This document shows, one piece after another, positions 47,930 through 60,000 of a stretch of DNA of 60,000 nt (the first letter of the stretch is position 1; each line of letters opens with the position of its first letter). The position numbers and the translations under genes were made by a program. The stretch covers positions 8,620,001 through 8,680,000 of the forward strand of contig NC_079886.1 of assembly GCF_029227915.1 (NCBI RefSeq), given 5' to 3'. The notes under the pieces are model-generated. The model worked only from the letters and a program-made list of their open reading frames with translations, made no database searches and was not told where the DNA came from. Source of the stretch: Hydractinia symbiolongicarpus. Taxonomy: Eukaryota > Cnidaria > Hydrozoa > Anthoathecata > Hydractiniidae.

Positions 47930-50250
47930 ATATTTCGAATCTAAATTGAAAGAACTAGAATATGTTAATTATATTTAAACAACAAAATATAAAAGTAGGT
48001 TTGAACCTATATAAATTATTATGAATCAATTACACGCTTTTTATAAAAAAGAATATAGTATTTCTGGGATTTCAGCTTAAAAAAAATGAGTCTATTGTTT
48101 AGGACAATAGAAAAATGTAATCCCAAACCAGGTTAGGATTTGTGTATCCTTATATAAAGGCATGTAATTTTTAATTAACTACTGCTGACGTTTTTTTACT
48201 CTTTTGAACTTACGTTATCAAATCTGAGTAGTTCTGTGCTTTTCCCCTTGCAATAAAGTGATTATTTAAAGACATTTTTGTCAATAAATGCACTGTCAAT
48301 ATTTTTTAATGTTAAAACGATTAATGTAAAGGTGAAAACATTAGGCGGGTTGCCACTGAAATGAAAATAGTTGAATCGATCTACAGAAAGTATTTTTGCG
48401 TCGATCTACATCAATTAGTTAGGCTGATTTTGTTTAAGTTGAAACCAGCCCATACAGCATTGTTAATTGAACATTTTTTATGAATCGCAGGTTTGAACTA
48501 CTAAGGATTTAAGAATAAATTAAAAATAACTGAAAGGAGTTGAATGCAGCTTTATTTTATATCTGACATTTAAAACTTTCAAATCTTAATTGCCCTTTTC
48601 CTTCATAAAAGGAAAATTCAGTAGAATTCAGAGAAAAAACTTTATATAACTTTTCTACTGTTCTAATTACGAAGCTATTCTCCTAGCATGAAGAAAATTA
48701 TGCACTAGGGCTAAGGAAGTATTATAAGAACATATACAGACTCAAAAATTAACATCTTAAGAAAGTCTAAGTTTTGAAGACGGTGTATGAGTTCTACAAA
48801 AAACACAACTTTTAGCGTGTTAGCTTTTGTATAACATATTCTCGCCTTGATTTCATTAGGTTTATCATAATCAAACATACTTTGAGTTCACGTTTTTGAT
48901 TTTATAAGAGTCTCTTTATGGTTGACTAAATCCTAAATCATATTCTTAGTAGATTAAAAGTGAATGGTAAAAACCAACAAATGATAAGCATGGAAGGATA
49001 GTGAAGCAGCTTAAAATAATAATCAACAAAATCTGCTAATGCATTACCTGCGGCCAATGTCCAAAAACACTCCTCCACAATGCTGATTACTTTGAAAATG
49101 TTAACAAATACCCCTTACCCGCTTTTATTTATATTTTCTTTATCGCGGAAAAAACATTCTGCAAACGTAATCAAGATTTGAAAAATTGGTATTTACAGGA
49201 GATTTAGCATACAATTATAATTAATGAATTCACATATTTTCTCAGTTATATATCTAATTAAAATAATTGTATTGAGAGCATCAAACTTAATGCGATGTTA
49301 ATACAGCTTGGGCATGCCTAATCATTAAAAGTCTCTGGTGTAATCTCTTATTAAAGAGTTTGGTTTTATCGAGGCTACAAATCAAGTGCCTTGTTTATTT
49401 CGGTCGTTTTCATAGGGTTAATGTCAGCGATTCTGATGTATAAAACTTTTACTTGGGAATTACTCTCCTTATATGAGCTCATCTCTTGAAGATATTGAAA
49501 AAAACTTTTTATATAATACGTGTAAAATACGTGATAATGAGATCATATCCATATCCACATTTTTTGTCGCAAATCTGCTATAATGATAGTGCCTGCATCT
49601 TGGCTGTAACTTCGATATATATAATACACATTTCCCGAATTAGTTTTCTTTGATGTACCGCTGCTATTTCTCAACTTTGTCAAACAAAATGAATGTGATT
49701 TTTAAAATCCTCACCTGAAACTTGATGAAATGTGAAATCTTTAGATTCGTACAGCAAACAAACAACCTGTTTAAACAGTTTTTTGTAATTTTGTACTAAC
49801 TGACTTCTGCTTAAAAGAGAAGCTTAGTCGTACAAGTCAAAAATTAAGAAGACTTCGACTGCAACGTTAATACCATCAAAACAGCATTTTCACATGTCGG
49901 ATAGGTTAAAAATATATACACGCACCAGTTTAATGAAAGTCAAAACATCAAAATTCTAAATTTTTACAAAAATTCAGGTCGGTCAATGGAGTATTCGTTA
50001 ACAAAAATACGATTTTTATAAAAGTTAATTCATAGAACAATCGCCAGCAATTAATCAACCAATGACCAAGCTATTTGCTAATTTGACAGATTTACCTATC
50101 TGCTAGCGATGTATTAATGATGCAGACAGACCGTGTAATTTTCGGAATTTTTTGAGTCCAGGTTTGGTGTGTGGATGTTACAAAGGTTTTTCATTGCCAT
50201 GTATTGTGATATTTTTGTCATGTAAGGGAGTTTTTTAGAGTTCTTAACTA
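47930..50250. other. Upstream flank of the EGF/pentraxin gene, gene-poor
   Basis: AT-rich, with no frames of interest. It should hold the promoter; I see no confident core element. Confidence 0.35.
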
Positions 50251-50252
50251 CT

Positions 50253-50676
50253 TTAAAGGAGGCACGAACATGAAATAAAAATAAGTTTCAATTAAGATCT
50301 TCAACCGAGATTAAATTAATTTTGTTGTAACCTTTGTTAATACCTCTTTGAAATTTCAAAATATTTGTCACAAACAACAATAATATTTTGTTGTGATTTG
50401 TTCCACCCTTCCACAAAATACTCTTAGTTTCGCATGATAAAATTTGTTTCAATGAAATGGCGACAAATTTGATAAATATACAGACCAGAGCACGTAGCGT
50501 AAGTAAGTTTTCGAATTTAATTCCCTATCGTCTCATGTAAAAATACCAATTTCTAAGTCATATTTATCATTAAATATGTAATTAAAACTGTATATTTTGT
50601 AAAGTTTGCAAACCAACTCTGGCATTATAAACTGTTAATCAGCAGCTGTGCCCGTTGCTACTCCACCTGTCCTTAA
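50253..50676. mobile_element. TTAA-flanked MITE, copy 1 (424 bp)
   Basis: TTAAAGGAGGCACGAAC at the left and TTAAGGACAGGTGGAGTAGC (reverse complement of the right end) are inverted ends bounded by TTAA. Internal sequence such as TGTCACAAACAACAATAATATT and ATAAATATACAGACC matches the element at 51405-52328. TTAA targets suggest a piggyBac- or Kolobok-type family. Confidence 0.6.
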
Positions 50677-51404
50677 AAATGTCCTTAATTGTAATTGTGA
50701 ATTATCCGTCTGACTTTTTAAGTGCTATTGTAATACCTAACATACATTTATGATAATTCCTAGATTGTAGCAATAATATCAAAAGGATATAAAAAATAAA
50801 AAAGATGAAAAAAAAATTTATACAAAGGTTAAATGTATCCGTAAGTAAGTCAGTATAGTTCCTTAGAAGAGAACTAACGAAAAAAACTACATGACGTATG
50901 GATGCAGTGAGGACCATGCAAGTGACAGAGGTCTACATTTTCCATTATAGACAGGATAATAAGGTTAAGAAGTCATTCATTACCCCGCTAAATGACAATA
51001 AAAAAGAACTTTGAATAACACCCGTTGTTTAAGGAACACAAAATAATTAATTGGAACCAAGTCACTTTTTTATGTAGCGAAATGTTCAAAACACACATTC
51101 GATTCAATACACTTCTTTTGTAAACCATACTATGAGTAAATATACAACGTCCAAGAACAGGATATTTTTATAAACAATCTTATTTGTTGTCATTTGTCTG
51201 GATACCACCAAAGAAGAATGACTCGATTGATATTGTAGAGCTTCACCTTTTTTATATCTATGGACTGGTTTATATCAACCTACAGTTTATTTTACTTTTT
51301 CTTTTTCTCTTAAACAATCCTTTCTTCTGTGGTTGGTGGCAAATCTTAGGAGAGGTTGAGTACCCCGGTTACAAAAACTGCTAATCCAAAAAAACCTGTA
51401 TGCC

Positions 51405-52328
51405 TTAAAGGAGAGGCGAACAAGAAACTATTTTGTGGCAGGCAGAAAATAAATTTTAAGCGAGAGAAAAATATATATAGATTTCCAAATCCTAAAATCT
51501 GCTAAGATAACTACTATAATACCAAATAAAAAAACTATATTTCATGACTAACTACCTATATATTTATACTACCCAACAACATTTTTACAGAAATTTCATG
51601 GCTTTATGGGGTGAAAATAAGTTGGTTTTAAATGTACTTTCTAGTAAACATCAAAAATAACATTTTACTTGAGATAACCATAAATATTTTACGTACTATA
51701 GTAGTAACAGCTTTTTATAAACTTCGTTTAAACTTCTTTGAACTAAAGAAATTTCTGTCATAACCAACAACAATATTTTTTCATGTTTTGAGTCCCTTTT
51801 CCACAACATACTACCAACTTCGAACGATAAAGTTTGTTATCATGAGATGGCGCCAAATTTGAATAAATATACAGGCCGGAAACCTTCAATAACAAATCGA
51901 ACGTGCAATATGGTGGCTTCATCTTCCTTGGTTTTTACTTTCTTTATCTTTACTCGCTATTTTATTCGCAAGTTAAGTAGTATAAAATAATAAAAATATG
52001 TTCTTTACATGTCGTTCAACATTTTTGCCATTTTGATCTTCAACTTTTTCTTATTAAATCACTTTGTGTACATTGACCCCGTGACCATCACAAAAAAGAG
52101 AAATATATCCCATTGTTTTTTAATTTAGCCACCCGTTTGACAATTGCGTAAAAATACTCAGTTATAAATAATTCAGCACTCACAAAAATGTAAACAAAAT
52201 GGTGTATGGTTTATAGTTACAGTTTATGAAGCAGGTGAGCAAGCCAATCAGTCTGGTCTTTAGAATCAACACTTATCATAAACTTTTATTCAGCAGACGT
52301 GCCGCAGTGCAGTTCGCCTCTCCTTTAA
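51405..52328. mobile_element. TTAA-flanked MITE, copy 2 (924 bp)
   Basis: The ends are perfect inverted repeats, TTAAAGGAGAGGCGAAC, bounded by TTAA. It shares internal sequence with copy 1 but is about 500 bp longer. No transposase is visible. Confidence 0.75.
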
Positions 52329-53438
52329 TAAGACGTAGAGCAGAGGAAAAACCACGTTTATAAGAAGTTGAGGAGGGGGGAGCACATACGCTGGATCACT
52401 TACGTCATGCCAAAATAAGACTACAACAAATCCTTTAAAAGTAAAAAACGTACAACCTACTCAAAACAAGGTTATTGTTCACTATAACTGGCGGAGAAGA
52501 CGATATTACAGATATTCCAAGGTCATGGAAATAGTAAAAATAAAAAATCCTTTTGACCAACAATGCATTCAGTCTTTGAGAAATGTAGAGAGAATGTGAG
52601 AACAGATCTGAGACCTGCTGATACATCATTGATGATTTTGAAAACAATGATCTTCACACGTGCTGTTTGTGACGATGCTTCTTCTATTTTACTACCGGAA
52701 ATACTTAACTAGGCTAAAAATGCAACTTTTGCAATTCGTCCTTGGATGAATTACAACCGTGTATCAAAGACTTTTTGTACCAATCTGGAGGACAGCCAAT
52801 GCTTGTTCTGTTCTTAGGAAAACATTAAATGTCATTACAAAATTTTGCACTTAAACAATCAATTTTCTCTCCAATGGCTTTTGATACTATTTTCAACATC
52901 GCAGAGTATAAGTTCACAGACAACGTGCAAAAACCTCGGCCTTCTCAAAAAAGCAGAAACTTGCATCCTTAGTTCCCAGGTCCTATACTAATTCATCGAC
53001 ATAAAGAAGAAACTTTTTCTTTTTCTGGCAGTCTGTCACTCCTCACAAAGAAAACCTCAAACAAACCACGGAATTATAACGGATATATTCGGTGATACCG
53101 GTTAGATATACTGTGTCACGTGCAAAGAGCGTGAAAAGATGTTAGCCACCCTGATGAAAAAATGGGACAGCATTGAAACCTTTTGTTTTTTAACCCAATC
53201 GGGTAAAAATCCGATGGCTTACGAATGTTGCGTTAAAAACATAATTTAGTTATTGGAATAGCTCAATTATGGCAAAACTGAGAACATTTTCTGTACATTC
53301 ATCTCAATTAATGTTAGGGAATTTTTTATTTATTCCTTTCGTTTTTTTGGAATGTTGAGAACACTGAGATTGTTTTACATATATTTTTTAAAATTATATT
53401 AGTAATTTTTTATTTACCATCTTTGTTAAATCATTCAC
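52329..53438. other. Gene-poor region
   Basis: Short frames only. Nothing recognised. Confidence 0.35.
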
Positions 53439-53439
53439 A

Positions 53440-54175
53440 GTCACTCGTAGTACTCCTAGTCACCTATAGTCACTCGTACTCCCATTCGTAGTCACTCGTA
53501 GCCCCATTCGTAGTCACTCGTAGTCCCATTCGTAGTCACTCGTAGCCCCATTCGTAGTCACTCGTAGTCCCATTCGTAGTCACTCGTAGTCCCATTCGTA
53601 GTCACTCGTACTCCCATTAGTAGTCTCATCCCTAGTAACTCATAGTTCCATTTGTACTCCCATTCGTAGTCACTCGTACTCCCATTCGCAGTCATTCGTA
53701 GTCCCATTCGTAGTCACTCGTAGTCCCATTCGTAGTCACTCGTAGCCCCATTCGTAGTCACTCGTAGTCCCATTCGTAGTCACTCGTAGTTCCATTCGTA
53801 GTCACTCGTACTCCCATTAGTAGTCTCATCCCTAGTAACTCATAGTCCCATTTGTACTACCATTCCTAGTCACTCGTAGTCCTATTCGTAGTCACTCGTA
53901 GTCCCATTCGTTGTCTCATCCCTAGTCACTCATAGTTCCATTTGTACTCCCATTCGTAGTCACTCGTACTCCCATTTGCAGTCATTCGTAGTCCCATTTG
54001 TAGTCAGTCGTATTCCTATTCGTAATGACTCGTAGTCCCATTTGTAGTCACTCGTACTCCCACTCGTAGTCCCATTTGTAGTCACTCGTAGTCCCATTCG
54101 TAGTCGTTCGTAGTCCCATTTGTAGTCACTCGTAGTCACTCGTAGTCACTCGTAGTTACTCGTAGTCCCATTTGT
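53440..54175. repeat. 22-bp minisatellite with higher-order structure
   Basis: The unit is close to CATTCGTAGTCACTCGTAGTCC, about 33 copies, itself built from degenerate GTAGTC(A/C) pieces. A longer variant block (AGTAGTCTCATCCCTAGTAA...) recurs at about 53619 and about 53819, so a higher-order period of roughly 200 bp is superimposed. Confidence 0.95.
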
Positions 54176-54179
54176 CTGT

Positions 54180-56320
54180 CTTATTATAACTGATCACTTT
54201 TGTTTACGTTAAGGTGATGTTAGAAACTAGGTATGTCCTTCAACTACGTAGAGAAGAGAATTCCTAAGAATTTAACAACATGCTATAATAAGTAGAAAGA
54301 TATTTGTACTACTTCCATAAAAATACAAAAAAAAAAGTTTTGTTTTCAAAAAGTCACTTCCAGCGTTCTTTTTGTTAGCAATCAACACATTTCATTCCAC
54401 ATAATCTTTTGACCAAAAATAAATGAAAACACTAGTAGTCTTAATAGATCTTTTAATACAAAAACAAAGACATAGACGTAATACTTGTAATGTTTTTTTT
54501 TACAGGAAACTAAACTAACCACGAAATATTTTTAATTCAAAACATAAATAAAATTAATATTAGACAATCACAGGAGACTGACTACAGTTTATTCCTTCAG
54601 TATTCCATTCTTTCGTTCATCCAGAATGCGTTTGCTTACACCCCCCACAGGATTACGTCCTCATCTTGTTATCAATCGTAAACTTGGACATAAATAGAGA
54701 TAAATATAAATGGCGAAATTGTAAGAGAGAGATTAAGTCATGCGATGTATTTTTTTAAATAGAAGATACATTCATTTCTTGGAGCTTGACGCAAAAAAGT
54801 CCTTCTTGTAGTTTGACCTAAAAAGTTATTACTGCGAATGTATGGAAAGACCGTTTAGGGTGCTTTAATTTATCGAAACTATTGTTCATTCTATATGCTT
54901 GGCAAATAATTAACATGATAATTTGGAATATTAAGGAATGCTGTCATGTTAGAAACAAATTGATGAAAAATGAGCGCATTAAGAGTCATAACTTATAACG
55001 ACATTTCAGGGCTGTCTATGATTTATGGTAATAGGGGTGTTTATAAGATAAATGAAATAAACTTTTGGTATATATTTGATGATTAACCGCCTGGAATGCT
55101 AAAGGATGTCACATTACTGATTTCAAAACCATTTTGCTATACTAGCCGAGAGTCAGCGTCGCGCATCAAGTGTAGCACGATATAAATTCTTTCCACAATT
55201 TTCGTTTGTTATTCCTTTTCATTAACTTGAGTAAAAAGAGGATTATTGACTTGAAAGTTGGTACGGGTGCTTTTCATTGGAAAGAAATTAGCACAAAAAA
55301 TTGTTTCATGTTAGGTAAACTTCTTGAGTTCCAACAATTAGGTATTTTAAGGAAGATTTGGATTTTCAACAACACGATATGACAAGTTTTAATGCTTGGC
55401 ATTATAGTTCACTATTCAATTCATGGTGACTATTAATCTTTAAAAGATATCAGATGTCGTCCCTAAACAATGAAATATGTGATACATGCAGTAGCTTGTT
55501 AATATAAGTTTTTTACGGATACTCAATAACATTGACATTTGACGAAGGGAATGTGCTCGCAAATTGTTCTCGTCCTTGATTATATTAGAACTACAGGCCG
55601 TCAAGCCGAACATATTTAGCACAATGTGATGCCATTCTAACAACTGCTCACCCATACAACTCATGAACTGTAAGTTATGTCAGGTATGCAGTATCATTTT
55701 CAAATTAAAAAAAGTTCTGAGATTCATCTGACATTTTTGCTGCGAGTATTAGAACAAGCAAACAGAGTAGGTGCCAAATTAATATACTCATTTATTTATG
55801 GTTTATAAGAAAACTGAAATTTAAAATAGGCCCTCTTTTTTCCTACCGAAAGAAAATAGTTTGGAGCGGCGCCCGTCTAGTTTAGTTACCTATTTATTTA
55901 AGTTCTCCAGTGTTGTGAACAGAATTACCGCGTATTTAACATGGTATAGAGCCCTAGGCTATTGACTTAATAAATTATTTACCTATTGGAAGTTTCAACT
56001 GGCCGAAATATATTTCTAGAAAAGGAATATGAATATAAAATGGTATTACACTTTCTTTTTATCTTTTGAGTAAGTTTGATAGCTACATCAGGAAATAAAA
56101 CTAAAAAAAACGAAAAAACCTTCGAACACTTTTATTCCGAAAAGGGTACGTCAAATTTGATAATAGAAATCATACCGTGTACCGACCAGGGCTTTATTTA
56201 AAAAAGTTTATTTTTGTTTAAAAGAAGCCAAATGATACAACAACTTCACTATTTCAACTTTAAGAAAGCAATATTAATCTGAAGTTGATTCAACAATGTG
56301 TGTATTTCCTAAAGAAATCT
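54180..56320. other. Gene-poor region
   Basis: AT-rich with short frames lacking motifs. Confidence 0.35.
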
Positions 56321-56324
56321 GTAA

Positions 56325-56446
56325 TCTATATGATAACACCTGTATACATTTGCCATACCTCATGATACAGCAAGTAGAGAGAAACACGCAACGCAATATA
56401 AAAAGGACGGACGAACCCGTGAATTCTTCCACGGGCCACCGACTAG
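56325..56446 (+). mobile_element. Mini-Helitron, 122 bp
   Basis: TCTATATGATAACACC start preceded by A. Hairpin CCCGTGAATTCTTCCACGGG at 56416-56435, then CCACCGACTAG. Same family as 4512, 37664 and 46352. Confidence 0.65.
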
Positions 56447-57221
56447 CCAAGCGCGAGTTATTGAACAATCTGTAAGCTACTTATCCATTGCCGACCAACT
56501 TTATTTTAAGTCAAATGGACAAATAATGTGTGCAAATTACGTGTTTTCACGAACTCGTATAGAGAGTTCCATATATTTTTTGCGAGTTGTGAAGGCAAAA
56601 TTATTTGTTTCTTTTGTAAAAAAAAATTAGTGGTTGTCTCGTGGTTGATAATTAAAAGGTCAAAGGTTTTCAGTTTGCTATTTTCTTTTGGACAATATGT
56701 AGAAATGCATAGAAATTTTTTCAAGATGAAAGTTTAAACCTTCTAAGTGTCATTTTTTGAAGGAATTGATGGCGGAATTTGCTCTTGTTATCTACTTAAT
56801 GAAACAAACTTTTTATAAGCAAAATAAAGGACATTAATAAGTCAGAACGCGTGTATGCTTAGTTTGTGTAGGACATAAGTTGGAAGCGATACCTGGAAAG
56901 CGGGCCTTTGATCTCAGGATTCGACATGATAACTTCTAATACTTCTCAACAGGTCAACTTTCTCTACTGAACAAAAGATCTGAATCTAAGTGCTGAGATG
57001 TAAATTTCTTTCCTTTGAATAATCAAAAACTATCCCTCTGGACTAAATTTATTTATTTTTTATTGTACATAATTGTATAAGCCTTCCTAGAGTATTTAAT
57101 CAAGTTTCTTTTTCTATCATTGTATATAAATTACATTTTTCAGTGGTTTTTTTTTCATTTTATATCTGATGATCGCATGTAGCGTGAAACTGCCATTTGT
57201 ATACTATTTTTAATTTTTAAC

Positions 57222-57272
57222 AAATGTGAATAAATGTACCAAGCTAACAAATGTGAACAAATGTACCAAGCT
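57222..57272. repeat. Short direct duplication, about 26 bp unit, two copies
   Basis: ACAAATGTGAA(T/C)AAATGTACC with AAGCT occurs twice in tandem, overlapping the 3' end of the cysteine-rich open frame. Confidence 0.75.
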
Positions 57273-57519
57273 CTACTTTGTATTGAGCACTGTCTTTGAC
57301 ATCTTTCACTACATACTTAATGTTACTTATAATTGATTTTAAAAATGTCGACAGCGCACTATTTTCTCCAAAACTTAACTTGTGCATTGTTGATCTTATT
57401 GTTACTTTGTTATCACACTTCATGTTTTCAACCAGGCATGACCACGACCATTTTTGTCTGTTTTGTCTATATCGAGAGCAAATCCATGGACACATGGATG
57501 TGCCATTATTAGCCCTCAT
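57244..57519 (-). CDS. Possible exon of a cysteine-rich secreted protein (IL-17-like?)
   Basis: The frame opens directly after a good acceptor (TTGTTGTTTAG) and reads RANNGTSMCPWICSRYRQNR, then SCLVENMKC and, at the end, AQYKVELGTFVHIC-stop. The CPW...NR spacing, the following cysteines and a terminal V-x-L-x-x-x-V-x-x-C strand are loosely reminiscent of interleukin-17 cystine-knot cytokines. The NRxP motif is not intact and only five cysteines are present. No linked signal-peptide exon is established. It could also be chance or a different family. Confidence 0.3.
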   Translation of the reverse strand: MRANNGTSMCPWICSRYRQNRQKWSWSCLVENMKCDNKVTIRSTMHKLSFGENSALSTFLKSIISNIKYVVKDVKDSAQYKVELGTFVHIC

Positions 57520-58052
57520 CTAAACAACAAATGTGCATATTAAGTCAAGATTCACATTTCTAATTACGCTTTAGCATCTCAATGGCTTTGTGGTTTCACA
57601 ACTTTGCGGCTTCACGCTTTCAAAGGAAGGGTAAACGAAGTACTTGCAGTTGGCCACAAAGTCAGCAGTTTTCGTTAGTGGAAAGGTAAAGGGATTATTC
57701 TAAAGTTTATCCTCAAACGGTTAATACGATATCAAAATGTTCTATTGCTGTTGTTATTTTTACATGTAATTAACACGTCGATTTCGAAACGTGCTGTTTA
57801 TTGGGGTGGTTGTGCTTTGACAAATTCTGAGTTCATATGCGGAAATAAAGACTTAAACTAGATACTCACTTACTTGAGTAGGCACTATTCCTTAATAACA
57901 TGAAGTCAGTTTTCAAATTACACTGTCTTATACATGACATCAATGTATCTTGCTCAAAACGTTATTTTGGATGATTGCCATTTGCTTGCAAAACATTTCT
58001 GTTCCAATTAAACATCAATCAATCACTTTTACCTCAATGTTTATTTAATTAC

Positions 58053-58191
58053 CTTGCAATAACACAAGAAGTAGAGCAACCAATAGTCCTGTTTCTAGGG
58101 CTTTTTTCTTTACTGCTGCTACATCGGTATGCAAGTACAACAAATACCAAATTACCAAGACATTTAAGACCTCTTTGTATCTACTACACAT
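58053..58191 (-). other. Weak candidate signal/anchor exon on the - strand
   Basis: A 46-codon frame starts MCSRYKEVLNVLVIWYLLYL and ends in a hydrophobic run (GLLVALLLVLLQ) at a GTAATT donor, phase 1. It lies upstream of the 57.4-kb frame on the same strand, but the phases do not join directly, so any link needs another exon. Confidence 0.15.
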
Positions 58192-58557
58192 GGATCGGGC
58201 GGAAATGACAACAGCTAATAAACAGATTCCAACAATGTGATTATTAGTCGTTAATATTCCACGTAATGACCTTAATAAACCAATGGGTTATACATAGAGA
58301 TTAGCTTGTTAAAAGGTTGCAAAATTACATCTTGCAGAATGCTTTGAGAATGATGTCAAAGCACTAAGTGACCGTATATGTCATCATAATTGCATGAAAT
58401 CGATAAATTCTATTGTGCATAAGTGTTATAAAGTCGTACCTAAGCACAAATTAATATTTGCGGCAGCCAAATTCCTAAACATCTATAAGTAATATAAACG
58501 TAATAACATTTGCGGTCCTGTGTTCAGTTGTAGTTCGAAATTTCGAAGCATACAGAA

Positions 58558-58857
58558 ATGGCAGTTGATATGGGTTGTAAACAGGATGCGAAAAAGCAAA
58601 ATTACTGGATGACATTTGCAAAGTTTAAAACCAGTTTAGTTGTAGTGTCAGTTCTACTTTTTATTATTGCTCTAGCTACCTTGATTGTTGTAATACAGAC
58701 CAATCACAAGCAGTATCAAGCAACCAGTTAGTAAAATACTTACATTGGCAATACGTTAGCGCTTATGTTATATGAGAACTTATACATCTAACTATTTATT
58801 TAGAAGCGCACAGTGCTTTACCTAGCTTGACCGAAGACGAATTGAACGCTTTGAATG
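58558..58857 (+). CDS. First two exons of a type II membrane protein gene, 3' partial
   Basis: Exon 1 (58558-58726) encodes MAVDMGCKQDAKKQNYWMTF, a short basic cytoplasmic tail. One hydrophobic segment follows (SLVVVSVLLFIIALATLIVV), then NHKQYQAT up to a GTTAGT donor. Exon 2 (58804-58857, after TTTATTTAG) encodes HSALPSLTEDELNALN and ends at GTAATT. Both junctions are phase 1, like the EGF/pentraxin gene. Without splicing, the frame would stop two codons after the exon 1 donor. No ectodomain exon is recognised before the window end, so the protein class is unknown. Confidence 0.5.
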
Positions 58858-58859
58858 GT

Positions 58860-60000
58860 AATTATCTTTTTTGTCTGTTTTTTTTCACATTCACTGTGGG
58901 TATGCAATGTTCAAGTTATAATTTTTATTCCGGTCTATACGTTAGAAGAAAAGCTGATATCTATCTTAATTAATTTTCCGTTGTGGCTTCGTGAAACTTT
59001 TCGTGCACGATGCAATACACGATGGAGAAACAGTCAATCATTTGGTCAATCTCTCTACACATTATTTATCCGAATTTAAGTTTTGTTGTCCTTTCTGTTG
59101 TGTATACATCCATGTTACTTACAAGACCGAGTGTTTAAATAATAAAATAGTTATAATATACATAAATAACTTTCTGATGGCAATCCCTTTTATATTGATC
59201 ATTAGTAGCCATTATGGTTAGTTTGCAGAGGCCATTGAATTGTATCTTCGCCATCTTGTGTCTTCAATATTGCATATACTAAAGGCAGAATAGCGTTCTT
59301 AAAGATACTATTTTTGTGGTATTTTTATTTCCGTTCACTATCTGATCGGATCAGGTTTTAATCTAGGCCACGCACAGGAGAGATGATTTTTCGATCCAAA
59401 ATATAACAAAACTGTTTCAAAACCGATCTAAAGAAAGTTATAGCTGTATCACTTTGATAAAACAATAAGTGTTGAGCATTTTAAGACAGGAATGTGAATT
59501 CGAATTAGTGTAGCTAAGCAAGGACAATTCTTACTAGATAAACGTTAGGTTTTCAGTTGCAATGTTTTTTTTGGAACTTTATAAACTTTTATAGGGCTGG
59601 AAAAGCTTTTTTCTGTTGTTTAAAAATAGAGTAAATATATGGTTAGATTTACGGATGATAATAAACATTGTTGACTTTATCTTAGTAAAAAGAAAAAGTG
59701 CGTTCCTAATACACTCCCAACTCAAAATCATGCAAAAATTCATGTTGTACAAAGATTTGAAGAAAATACTGCGGTGCATTAAAGAAAACTTAAGATAGCC
59801 TTCCCTTGCCATCCACTCTCATTTTACACCGAGTTATTAACTAATGATGTCCATATAGAAATGCAGTATAATGTCATTAGCTGGACTTAATACTTCATTA
59901 TGATTTAATTGCTCAATAATGGCTATTCGTAATGGCAATGTGTAAGGTTCTATTACTGTATTTCTTTGGAAGTATCTTACCTGATCGCAATTGTCAAGTT
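58860..60000. other. Probable intron/unassigned sequence to window end
   Basis: Only short frames on both strands. I could not find a further exon for the gene beginning at 58558. Confidence 0.3.

Noticed and set aside
52435-52647. 70-codon frame on the - strand near the TTAA element
   Set aside because: Short, tyrosine- and serine-rich chance frame with no support.
53440-54175. CRISPR array
   Set aside because: The unit is a 22-bp tandem minisatellite without unique spacers, in an animal genome.

Overview
This window is nuclear DNA from an animal. It is AT-rich, has short GT-AG introns, and is dense in small DNA transposons, mini-Helitrons and minisatellites. A cnidarian, perhaps a hydrozoan, is the most natural reading: the reverse-transcriptase relic near 10 kb belongs to a family I associate with cnidarian genomes, and the genes are a long multi-granulin gene, a sterol O-acyltransferase (SOAT/ACAT) and an EGF/pentraxin type II membrane protein. 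The species is an inference. No function below has been tested by a database search; gene models were built by hand from splice signals, reading phase and recalled family motifs.

Layout. (1) 1-8.2 kb, + strand: the 3' part of a progranulin-like gene. Four near-identical 972-990 bp units, each with two granulin exons, start at the window edge, so the array probably continues upstream. Five more exons finish the gene, with a stop at 7880 and an AATAAA at 8187. A Tigger/pogo-like MITE and a 109 bp mini-Helitron lie in its introns. (2) 8.2-12.9 kb: intergenic, with a decayed retrotransposon reverse transcriptase on the - strand and a minisatellite at 12.5-12.7 kb. (3) 12.9-22.5 kb, - strand: a complete 13-exon SOAT gene (about 531 codons) whose introns carry foldback repeats and a 0.8 kb inverted-repeat element. 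(4) 22.5-40 kb: gene-poor. It holds a tRNA-derived SINE, two related MITEs, a 39-bp minisatellite, a Helitron cluster (36.3-39 kb), and a tandem pair of small secreted-protein loci on the - strand (27.6-28.6 and 31.9-32.8 kb), one visibly broken. (5) 40.1-47.9 kb, - strand: a type II membrane protein gene built from symmetric phase-1 cassettes: transmembrane exon, six EGF-like exons (five in a 227-bp tandem array), then pentraxin-like domains alternating with EGF-like exons. (6) 48-60 kb: gene-poor. It contains a TTAA-flanked MITE pair, a large 22-bp minisatellite (53.4-54.2 kb), a possible cysteine-rich exon near 57.4 kb on the - strand, and the first two exons of another type II membrane protein gene on the + strand from 58558.

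The common theme is local tandem amplification of exon cassettes bounded by phase-1 introns (granulin, EGF, pentraxin+EGF). This keeps the reading frame whatever the copy number. The genes do not otherwise form an evident pathway. Granulin and EGF/pentraxin proteins are extracellular or cell-surface products, and SOAT is an ER sterol-ester enzyme.
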